Shown: positions 19,808-27,623 of the stretch, in pieces | Numbering within the stretch: position 1 is the first letter of the stretch | Layout: every line of letters begins with the position of its first letter | From: Syntrophomonas sp. DTU019 | Lineage (GTDB): Bacteria; Bacillota; Syntrophomonadia; Syntrophomonadales; Syntrophomonadaceae | Assembly: GCA_913757435.1 (NCBI GenBank) | Contig: CAJYDM010000008.1 | Location: 1-64,000 of the forward strand | Direction: 5' to 3' | DNA: 64,000 nucleotides | Notes under the pieces: generated by a model | What the model was told of the DNA's origin: nothing | What the model saw: only the letters and a program-made list of their open reading frames with translations | Database searches by the model: none | Made by a program: the position numbers and the translations under genes

Positions 19808-20674
19808 ATGAAAAAGACTGTTTTGTCTTGCTTTGAAGCCAATAAAAATCATGTTTATAATTGTAATTTTTTACTTCCAAATAATTGTAGAAATGTTCCA
19901 GATGGTTGGCTGATTTGCGCAAATGAGGGTTATGCTCGGTTTTGTTGGCATAAATCATGCCGTAGTAAATCTTCGGTAACCATCCAGAACACTTGCCCGC
20001 AATTTAGTAGTATATGCCAGGAAAGACCCTATTATATACCGGTTAATGCCCAGGAAGAGTGGCAGGTAGGAGCAGTTTTAAAGGCTAACCGGAAAATGCG
20101 GGCCAGTATTATAGTGCACATGATTAATAGCTGTGGTCAGATTTCCAGCTTCGAAATGATTTTTATGCTGCAGCCTGGGTGCCGCTACTATTATCGGCAT
20201 ATAACTATACCTGACGATATGCAGTTAGCCTTCCTGGAAATAGGTACCGCCGAACTGAAAATTCTGAGTATACGTGGAGTAGTTTTTAGAAAAGATGAAT
20301 CGAAAATAAATGTTGGTGTAGTTGAGGCTGTTAAAAAGATAATAGAGCCGGTTAAAATTGATAGATATATCTGTGATACGAGTGAAGACGTCATTGCTAC
20401 TATGATTGAACAGGTTTCGGAAACAAAAAATGTACTTTTACTTAGAAATTATACTTTTTCCGTACTAAACTTGGGAAGTATGCCGGCACTGGTTAGACTC
20501 CAATCAAGTCCAGATGGGATTCATTTCATGGATGAACCTATGGGAGATGAAATAATTGCACCCGATGAAGTTAAAGCCTATACGTATAACTATTTTCTCC
20601 CCTTTGTTCGAATCTGTTTTAAAACGGAAACAGGCAGCACTCATTTACGCGTTTTTTTCCACGGACATGATTAA
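19808..20674 (+). CDS. hypothetical protein with DUF6385-like C-terminal domain
   Basis: A 288-residue protein whose ATG at 19808 follows AAAGGGAAGTGA. No signal peptide or membrane span is visible. Residues 1-160 look like a beta-rich carbohydrate-binding-like module (NVPDGWLICANEGYARFCW, then MRASIIVHMINSCGQ). The last 80 residues (NYTFSVLNLGSMPALVRLQS, then FLPFVRICFKTETG and LRVFFHGHD) follow the same pattern as the end of the repeat protein at 10113: an aromatic-rich strand, a VRLQ-type strand, an (F/Y)xR strand and a final FxG strand. Its place directly opposite legB ties it to the glycan operon. Function is unknown; a glycosylated or glycan-binding surface protein is a guess. Confidence 0.7.
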   Translation: MKKTVLSCFEANKNHVYNCNFLLPNNCRNVPDGWLICANEGYARFCWHKSCRSKSSVTIQNTCPQFSSICQERPYYIPVNAQEEWQVGAVLKANRKMRASIIVHMINSCGQISSFEMIFMLQPGCRYYYRHITIPDDMQLAFLEIGTAELKILSIRGVVFRKDESKINVGVVEAVKKIIEPVKIDRYICDTSEDVIATMIEQVSETKNVLLLRNYTFSVLNLGSMPALVRLQSSPDGIHFMDEPMGDEIIAPDEVKAYTYNYFLPFVRICFKTETGSTHLRVFFHGHD

Positions 20675-20700
20675 GCAGTCCTGTAATGCTTAAAAGAACT

Positions 20701-20985
20701 TTGAAAAAAGGGACGCCTTTCTCTACAATGAAATTGTGCTAGATCCAGCAAAGACGGCACAAATCATAGTTCGGAGGCGTCCCTATATGAAAATACACAG
20801 AATGAAAAGATTCCGCAAATCAATTTTTTGACTCTGGTGGTTGGAATAGATATGGCCAAGGAAACGCACTACGCTAGAGCTTTTGTCTACAGGGGGATAG
20901 AGCTATTCAAGTTGCTCAAATTCAGCAACACTGCAAGGGTTATGAAGACTGGTGCATTGGCATATGTCTCATCAATAGCTTAAGC
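20701..20985 (+). pseudogene. IS110-family transposase, N-terminal fragment
   Basis: The DNA encodes the start of an IS110-type DEDD transposase, with VVGIDMAKETHYARAF as its first catalytic strand. A one-base frameshift near 20810 separates the initial residues (from an ATG at 20787) from this segment, and only about 50 residues remain before a break near 20985. The upstream region contains GGGACGCC and its complement GGCGTCCC about 60 bases apart. Confidence 0.7.
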
Positions 20986-21290
20986 CGTCTGTTGCCAAGG
21001 TGCGTTGCCTCAAGAAACCACCTACCTGGGCTCCCGGCGGCTTGGCTGTTGAATCAGATGCGGAAACGTTTAGATGTTTTCTTCTCCGTTACCAATATAT
21101 TTGACCTTGAGGTTGATCTGTTGATTCTGGACACTACCACCACCTACTTTGAAATAGAGGTGAAGATGAGGATACTGATGAACAGGACAGTCTTCGAAAG
21201 CGTGGTCATGGCAAAGATAATCACCCGAAGAAACCCTGGCCAGTGTTGCGGAAGGGGTCTAAGCAAAGAATCATACCTAAAGTTACAGCG
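20986..21290 (+). pseudogene. IS1634/IS4-like transposase fragment
   Basis: An internal piece of a DDE transposase abuts the IS110 fragment. The stretch DLEVDLLILDTTTTYFEIE (about 21103-21160) is the first catalytic Asp region of IS1634-type enzymes. After a frameshift, LRKRGHGKDNHP continues the conserved rGhSKD motif. No start or end is left. Confidence 0.65.
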
Positions 21291-21293
21291 AGG

Positions 21294-21316
21294 CAGGACG
21301 CGCGTCCTGTTTTTTT
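21294..21316 (+). terminator. terminator upstream of the coupling-protein gene
   Basis: A perfect palindrome (CAGGACGCGCGTCCTG) is followed by seven T residues. It insulates the coupling-protein gene from the transposase fragments. Confidence 0.65.
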
Positions 21317-21345
21317 GCGTCCTATTTTTTTTGAAGGAGAAATAT

Positions 21346-22117
21346 ATGGATAAACGAAAGATGTATCTCTTCTTTCTGCCGGTCCTGTTCCTCTTGGACA
21401 TATGGATAGTGGGATACATTTCAGCATTCTTTGTCGCTCCAGAAGTATTGGGGTTTATTAAAGAACACCCCCTCCGCGCAACATGGGAATTGACGATTGC
21501 TCTGTTTGGAAAAAATGCTTCCCCCGCAGGGGAGGCGATAATCCATACCTGGAAATGGGCTAATCTCTTATTAATGATATCTGTCCTGTCGCTTCTAGGC
21601 GCACATCGGCTGGGAACTCAAAGCAAAACCGAACCTGAATATCACGGAAACCTTCTGGGTTCGGAACGATGGGCCACCTTTAATGAAATCAAAAAGATTT
21701 TCAGATTCAAACTCTCTCCGGGCTTATTATTCGGAACCTTCAACAACAGACCCCTGATACTTCCTTCTGATATAGGAGGAAACCTGAACGTATCCGTTCT
21801 AGGGCCGCCCGGCTCCGGTAAATCAAGGGCTTATGTGAGATTGAACTTATTCCAGGCCGTAGACAGCGGTTGGTCGGTAGTGGTCACTGATCCCAAAGGA
21901 GAACTCACCAGGGATTTCCGATCATTTTTTTTAAAACAAGATTACGATGTGAAGATATTTAACTTGGTTGATATGCTCCACTCCGACCGTTGGAACCCGC
22001 TATCACAAGTAAAAACAGACATAGACGCGCAGCTTTTTACTGAAGTAGTGATCGCGAACACTCAGGCACCAGGTAGAAAGAGCGGTGACCCCTTCTGGGA
22101 CCGCGCTGAAGCGAACT
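21346..22117 (+). CDS. VirD4/TraG-type conjugation coupling protein, 5' exon
   Basis: Coupling proteins are membrane ATPases that hand DNA to a type IV secretion channel. This 5' part encodes two N-terminal membrane segments (residues about 5-27 and 73-92) and the Walker A motif in LGPPGSGKSRAYVR (about residue 165), followed by VVVTDPKGELTRDF. It stops making sense after PFWDRAEAN, where a group II intron starts at 22118 (literal translation runs into a stop at 22140). Joining base 22117 to 26391 gives an uninterrupted 605-residue reading frame. Start ATG at 21346 follows GAAGGAGA. Confidence 0.88.
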
Positions 22118-22697
22118 GTGCGTCCGTAATGGCAATGTAGAAAATCTGCCATAGCAAGCAGTGGGCGTGACCCATATACCCATCATCAACCGGTTTACCT
22201 GAGAGGGAAACCTCAAAAGGGAAAATAGCATACTGGTGAAACCATGAGTTGGCAAGTTACCATGCCACGACTGAATGGGAAGATGAAATCTGGCGAAAGC
22301 CGACCAATAGATACAAGGATAAAACCTGAATTGGTTGAACGATAGTCTGAGTGGTCTGACTCGGGTCTATGACGTAAGGTAACTACAATCGTCATACTGT
22401 AAATCTGTCTTTCCGCAAGTTTGGGAAAGATAGCATGGGGAATTTACAGCACAATTTCAACAAGAAATAAAAGGCGAAAGTCGTATCCGACAATCTATTG
22501 GGCTAGTTTCTACATTTGCTAAACGGAGATTGCCTAAGTTGGAACGCTTGCAATACAAGCTATTAAGCACAAGGTTTATGAATATCCAATATGGCAACGG
22601 AGCCGCCATAGTAGTCTGAGAGCGGGAAAGCCGTTTACATGGCGAAGGGCGGCAGCTTATGAACTTAACATTGATTTAGGAAGGTGTGAGAGACACT

Positions 22698-22816
22698 ATG
22701 AGAAATCCCGAAAAAATGTTGAGCAGTCTAGTAAAACACAGTGCACAAAAAGAGTACAAGTATGAACGCCTGTACCGTCTGCTTTACAATCAGGAAGTGT
22801 GTTTAGCTGCATACCA
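22698..22816 (+). pseudogene. ltrA: group II intron reverse transcriptase, 5' fragment
   Basis: The first 40 residues of the intron-encoded protein (MRNPEKMLSSLVKHSAQKEY, then YERLYRLLYNQEVCLAAY) are cut off by the IS at 22817. Joining 22816 to 24587 after removing the IS and one copy of the 6-bp duplication gives a continuous 604-residue protein reading AAYQKIYAKPGNLTRG across the joint. Confidence 0.88.
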
Positions 22817-22833
22817 CCTGGATTCCCGTCAAC

Positions 22834-24444
22834 TCATAACGAGGTGGGCAATTCAACCCCCAACGCGTGATAGACTTCTTTTTGCTTTTCTAGCAGTTCG
22901 CCTACACGCAGCCGTTGACCAGGGAACTCAAAGCATTCAATAACATCCAGCTTATCCAAGGCTCCCTGGATGCTATACTTTTGGAACAACTTCGACACCT
23001 GCATTTGCTTTTTGATGTAAGACAAGTAGATCAGTGCCACAAATTCAACGAAAAGCTTGCCATCCAAGCTTTGCTCGGATGATACTAGAGCGCGGCGCAG
23101 GTTTAACCGTTCTTTTAGGTTGCCAAAAGCCTTTTCTACCAGATCCTTGTTCCGGTAGGTTTCAAGAGCAGTAATCGCATCCATGGTTTCGTTGGTGAGT
23201 AGTGCAAAAAACCCGAAATACTTCTTGGCCTGTAAAACCGCTTCTTCCTTTACGGTGGCCTTTGTACCCCGTTTTGGTGTGGTTTTAACATCGAAGTACT
23301 TCCTATACTGAGTTTCATGTTCTGGAACCCGCTTGCCGGATTCTAGTTCGCGACGTAGCATGATCAACTTTCTGTCAAAGGCCTTTTCCTCATCAGCTGC
23401 TTTTTCAATGTTGTAGTAATAGTGAACGTAGATCCGACGGGGTTCTTTTAGGGTTTCTTTCTTGTATGGTCGATACTGGGTATACTGCCATTGGGTTTCA
23501 ATGCTGCGGTAATAAAGCTCATAGGTCTCGCTGTAGTGCTCAAAGTTGCGAAAGTTGTCATAGACACCCTCCAAATTGGACTTCATAAAGTTTAGAGACA
23601 TTTTGCCGGCAATGAGGAATTTTACATGGTCTTTGAAAAGGGCATTCAGGTTTTCTTCACTGTAGAAACCCCGGTCCATGACCAACTTCACCTTGGAAAA
23701 CCCCAGGGTGTCCAAATCTGACAATAAGTGCTTCAAGGTTTTGGAGTCGGGGATGTTACCTGCCAGTTTTCGATAGTAAAAGGGCAGGTTGGAGGTTTGG
23801 CCAAAGACCAGCGCTAGGTTTAGCTGGGGAAGTCTGTCATCCTCCTTGTTTTTCCCATACTGCACTTGTCGTAGGGATTCCGAATAACTTGAGATGGAGG
23901 TAATGTCATAGGCCCAGTATTCTTTTTCGCTTCTGCGCTTCCCTTGCAGCTTGAAGAAATGCTGCTTTTCTTCTTCAGTAATGGAGGCGAACAACTCGCT
24001 GCTTCTTTGAGAGGGTATGTTTTTACCATAGGGGTGCTTGTGAAGGCTTCCCCACTTTTCAAAGCGGTACAATGGGTTATGGTCTTCCAGAACCAGGTAA
24101 TAGGCTGTGGACAATATCTGCCGGTAGGTTGCCGGGAAACAGGTCTTTAAGTCTTGGGTTATGCCCAGCTTCTCGCTAATAGCATCTAGTAGATAGGTAG
24201 CGCCATAGAAAAAGCGCGCAGTTTCCTCCGTGGGTACTGGACCCCTTTTAGCAGGGACGGATTCGTCCTTCTTCTTTCGCCCCCGACCGTCTGTAGGAAG
24301 GATTTCGCCAGTCTTGTCATCTACTCGTCCAATGAGGGTTCTTCTAGAACGCGACTGCTGCTTCTCCTTGTCCCAGTAGGATACGGATTGATATGCGTAT
24401 GTAATTCCAGAGCGTTTATCTTTCTGATGAATGATTGCTGCCAC
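22834..24444 (-). CDS. transposase, IS4 superfamily (IS1634-like)
   Basis: The 536-residue DDE transposase has first Asp in YWAYDITSISSYSE (near residue 184), second Asp in KLVMDRGFYSEENL (near 265) and Glu in YRNKDLVEKAFGNLKERL (near 455). The frame is intact and the start is a GTG at 24444 behind GAGGAGGT. It reads against the intron and the coupling-protein gene. With intact ends and a perfect target duplication, it appears to be a recent and possibly active insertion. The assignment to IS1634 rather than another IS4 subgroup rests on motif spacing and the 6-bp duplication. Confidence 0.88.
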   Translation of the reverse strand: MAAIIHQKDKRSGITYAYQSVSYWDKEKQQSRSRRTLIGRVDDKTGEILPTDGRGRKKKDESVPAKRGPVPTEETARFFYGATYLLDAISEKLGITQDLKTCFPATYRQILSTAYYLVLEDHNPLYRFEKWGSLHKHPYGKNIPSQRSSELFASITEEEKQHFFKLQGKRRSEKEYWAYDITSISSYSESLRQVQYGKNKEDDRLPQLNLALVFGQTSNLPFYYRKLAGNIPDSKTLKHLLSDLDTLGFSKVKLVMDRGFYSEENLNALFKDHVKFLIAGKMSLNFMKSNLEGVYDNFRNFEHYSETYELYYRSIETQWQYTQYRPYKKETLKEPRRIYVHYYYNIEKAADEEKAFDRKLIMLRRELESGKRVPEHETQYRKYFDVKTTPKRGTKATVKEEAVLQAKKYFGFFALLTNETMDAITALETYRNKDLVEKAFGNLKERLNLRRALVSSEQSLDGKLFVEFVALIYLSYIKKQMQVSKLFQKYSIQGALDKLDVIECFEFPGQRLRVGELLEKQKEVYHALGVELPTSL

Positions 24445-24455
24445 AGGAGCACCTC

Positions 24456-24485
24456 CTCGTTATGCATATTATTACACATAACGAG
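24456..24485. repeat. palindrome upstream of the transposase gene
   Basis: CTCGTTATG and CATAACGAG face each other across 12 AT-rich bases. The same nine bases form the inner end of both terminal repeats. The palindrome touches the transposase ribosome binding site, so transposase binding here could limit its own expression (inference). Confidence 0.75.
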
Positions 24486-24580
24486 GTTTGGGGCAATTAT
24501 AAATGTTCGCCAAAGTAAGTAAATTCATAGGTTTTCAGCCTTTTTCTCGCTGACTCGTTATGTGTCAGCGGGAGGGCAGG

Positions 24581-26282
24581 ATACCAGAAAATATATGCCA
24601 AGCCGGGGAACCTTACTAGGGGCATAGATAAATCTTCCATTGACGGAATGAACATGAAACGTATCGACGCAATTATCGAATCCCTGAAGGATGAAAGCTA
24701 CCAGCCCAAGCCTTCACGGCGGACATATATCCCTAAGAAAAACGGGAAAAAGCGTCCGCTAGGGATACCCTCGTTTGATGATAAATTGCTACAGGAAGTC
24801 ATCCGCATGATACTGGAGGCCATTTACGAAGGCAGTTTTGAGCCATCTTCTCATGGATTCCGTCAGTGTAGGAGCTGTCACACAGCCCTGATTAGTGTGC
24901 AGAAGACCTTCACAGCAGTTAAATGGTTCATCGAAGGGGATATTCACAGCTTTTTTGACAGTATCGATCATGACATTTTAATTGATATATTGCGAGAACG
25001 AATTGCGGATGAACGATTTTTGCGGCTAATACGAAAGTTTCTGAACGCTGGATATATTGAAGACTGGACTTTCCACAAGACCTACTCCGGCACCCCGCAG
25101 GGCGGTATCATCAGCCCGATTCTGGCAAATATCTATCTGGATAAGCTGGATAAATACATGAAAGAGTATTGTAAGGCTTTCAATAAAGAAAAACGGCGGG
25201 ACAGAAATCCGGTGTATCGGCAGAATGAAACACTTATGCTGAAAACCCGGAAGGAGCTTGCTATAGCAACTCATGAAGCAGAAAAAAAGAGAATTATTGA
25301 GCGAATCAGGCAACTGGAACGGGAGCGTATGACCCTTTCCCCAACCCTGGCGATTGCCACGGGGTACAAAAGGCTGTTTTATGTCCGGTATGCGGATGAT
25401 TGGTTATGCGGTGTAATCGGCAGCAAAGAAGATTGCAAAACAATCAAAGAGGATATTAAGCAATTTCTTCATAAAAAACTGCGCCTGGAACTATCAGAAG
25501 AAAAAACACTCATCACCAACGCCAAGGATAAAGCCCATTTTCTAGGGTTTGATATCTATGTCCGTCATACGAATTTAGCAAAGCGGGACGCTCTTGGCAG
25601 GCTGGGCAGGAACTATACTAAGAAGGTGGTTTTGGCAATATCCAACGATACCATACGCCAAAAACTACTGGATTATGGCGTAGTCAAGATAATACACCAT
25701 CAGGGGAAGGAAATCTGGAAGCCATGGCATCGCAACAAATTGAAAAACCATGACGACCTTGAAATTATCGAATCCTACAATGCCCAGATTCGCGGGTTTT
25801 ACAATTATTATCGTATTGCCAATAACAGTTCAATTCTCAATAATTTCTACTATATCATGAAATATAGTATGCTCAAGACTTTTGCGGGCAAGTACAACAC
25901 AACAAAGTCAAAAATCATTCAGCGGTATCGCGTTGGAAAGGACTTTGGCGTGACATACACAAATGCAAAAGGCAAAGAGATTACCCGGCTATTCTATAAT
26001 CAAGGGTTTAAACGGAAAACAGATTGTTCATACAAAAAGTGCGACACTATAGTTCCTATGGCGTTATTTAATACCTCCACCAGTCTGATAGATCGATTAC
26101 GAGCAAACAAATGCGAAGTTTGTGGGAAAGAAGACACAGAACTTCATGTTCACCATGTCAGGAAGATCAAGGACCTAAAGGACAAGGATTTCTGGGATTC
26201 ATTCATGATTGCTCGACGTAGGAAAACGCTGGTGCTGTGTGAATCATGCCATTCAAAATTACACTGGGGAAAACTAGACTGA
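24581..26282 (+). CDS. ltrA: group II intron reverse transcriptase/maturase with HNH endonuclease, 3' part
   Basis: The main body of the intron protein. Reverse-transcriptase motifs include RPLGIPSFDDKLLQEV, SHGFR, GTPQGGIISPILANIYLD and YVRYADDWLCG with the catalytic YADD. A maturase (X) region follows (residues about 380-500), then a C-terminal HNH endonuclease with two Cys pairs and a His pair (CEVCGKEDTELHVHHVRKI, later CESCHSKLHW). An internal ATG at 24648 can start only a truncated product lacking the first RT blocks. Because the IS cuts off the N-terminus, this copy probably cannot support its own splicing unless another intron protein helps. Confidence 0.9.
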
Positions 26283-26390
26283 TTTCATAAGTGGAGAGCC
26301 GGATACGCGGAGACGTGTAAGTCCGGTTCGGAGGCGAATGTTTGGAAACCTACCGAAGTGATTCGACAAGGCGCCGAGCATTTAGCCTAC

Positions 26391-27436
26391 TGCTGAAAGC
26401 TCTCACCCTGTACGTCCTTAATGAACTTCCTCAGTCTGAGCGAAACCTTGGTTCGCTATACCAGATTTTAGCCTCCGGCGATTCGAAGTACATGGACCTG
26501 ATATTCAGCCCGCTGCCTTTTGATCACCCGGCTAAAATGCCATACAACATATACGCCGAAACCTCAGCACAGGTAAGATCAGGGGTCATCATCGGACTGG
26601 GGACCAGATTACAGGTCTTTCAAAATACTTTAGTGAGATCACTCACTGAAGAATCAGACATCAGTTTGGAAGCTCCAGGTCACACCAGGACCGCGTATTT
26701 CTGCATCGTGTCTGATATGGATAGAACCTTTGATTTTCTGGCTTCCTTATTCTTTTCTTTCTTATTTATAAGCCTCACTCGTAGCGCGGATCGGAACGAC
26801 GGCAGATTGCCGACCACCGTAAATTTTTTATTGGACGAATTCTGCAACATCGGACACATCCCGGACTTCACCAAAAAAATATCTACCATGCGCAGCAGAG
26901 GCATTGCTTGTTCAGTAATATTCCAATCGATAACTCAACTTCAAAGTCACTACCCTGATGGAGACTGGGAAACGATCATGGCCGACTGCGACTCCTGGCT
27001 AACGCTCGGAGTGAAAGACGTAACCAGCGCGAGATATATCTCCGAACACCTGGGCAAGGGCACGATCGAAGTTGAAGCCCAGACGCGCCGGGTGTTCGCA
27101 GTATTCGACTTCGGGAGCAAGCGCAAAGACTCAAAAGCCCGCTATCTTATGAACCCTGACGAACTCACTCATATGCCACCCCAGGATGCAATCCTGTCAG
27201 TGTCATGGGGACTAAACCCCATCAGAATAAAAAAACTAGACTTCTCAAAACACCCCATGACTAAATTGTTGCAGCCAGCTTCGGTGTCGGATTTTAAGCC
27301 CGACTGGGCGGAGGAATTCAAGAAAACCGGAGGCAAGAAGATCACTTACGCATCAGAAATAAAGACGGAAACCACCAAAGACGAAGCGCCCGGAATATAT
27401 ACGAAAGGCGGTGACTGTGATTCGTTTTGGAGCTAA
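26391..27436 (+). CDS. VirD4/TraG-type coupling protein, 3' exon
   Basis: This is the downstream exon, beginning with the last two bases of a Leu codon followed by LKALTLYVLNELPQSERNL. It holds the Walker B region FLLDEFCNIGHIPDF (about 26829-26873) and the conserved segment SIFQSITQLQ-like (VIFQSITQLQSHYP). A separate ATG at 26342 lies inside intron domain VI and is not a real start. Together with 21346-22117 it gives a full-length coupling protein of 605 residues. No relaxase or other conjugation gene remains nearby. Confidence 0.87.
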
Positions 27437-27505
27437 AGCCAATCTTGGCAACGAACTAGAAACCTTGTTAGACACAGCCTGCCAACAATACTACCAGAGA
27501 AATCG
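27411..27505 (+). pseudogene. truncated gene after the coupling protein, possibly RecU-like
   Basis: A GTG at 27411, overlapping the coupling-protein stop by 26 bases, begins [19 protein letters not shown] and continues about 12 residues before the sequence runs into a trpC fragment near 27505. The N-terminus resembles RecU-type Holliday junction resolvases (small basic head, then a NxGxxxExLL segment), which can neighbour conjugation genes. The similarity is weak and only about 30 residues remain. Confidence 0.4.
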
Positions 27506-27623
27506 GCTCGGTCAACACGGAAATACAATCGGCCCCTGCCGCCTCATATTCCTTCGCAATCTGCAAATATGGAAAATCTGGGGATATCAATCCTTTTGAA
27601 GGGGAGGCCTTCTTGCACGCACA
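27505..27623 (-). pseudogene. trpC: trpC (indole-3-glycerol-phosphate synthase) internal fragment
   Basis: About 40 residues on the minus strand read [14 protein letters not shown], then [19 protein letters not shown], which is the signature region of TrpC (Lys of KASPSKG, and the AGAxxISVLTE strand). There is no start, no end and no other trp gene nearby. One edge meets the truncated gene after the coupling protein; the other meets the IS1182-like element. It marks a recombination joint. Confidence 0.8.

Larger units (their letters stand above)
22817..24580 (-). mobile_element. IS4-superfamily (IS1634-like) insertion sequence, complete
   Basis: The element is 1764 bp. Its ends form 27-bp imperfect inverted repeats that match at 20 of 27 positions, starting CCTG and ending CATAACGAG. 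It is flanked by a 6-bp direct repeat ATACCA at 22811-22816 and 24581-24586, which is a target-site duplication. One transposase gene fills it. The motif CATAACGAG occurs four times: once in each end and twice as a palindrome at 24456-24485, just upstream of the transposase start. Confidence 0.93.
22118..26390 (+). mobile_element. group II intron inserted in the coupling-protein gene, itself carrying an IS
   Basis: The 5' end is GTGCG at 22118 and the 3' end is AC at 26389-26390. A canonical 34-base domain V hairpin lies at 26296-26329: it opens GAGCC, contains the AGC triad, has a GAGA tetraloop and closes with GGTTC. Domain VI follows with a bulged A candidate near 26361. Removing the intron restores AEAN-LLKALTLYV, the normal coupling-protein sequence, with total coding length divisible by three. 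Between 22118 and 22697 lies the structured domain I-IV RNA. The intron reverse transcriptase is interrupted by an IS of 1764 bp, so without the IS the intron would be about 2.5 kb. Confidence 0.93.

Noticed and set aside
26342-26390. ATG at 26342 as the start of a separate coupling-protein gene
   Set aside because: It lies inside intron domain VI. The exon junction at 26391 restores the full gene, so this start is an accident of the intron sequence.
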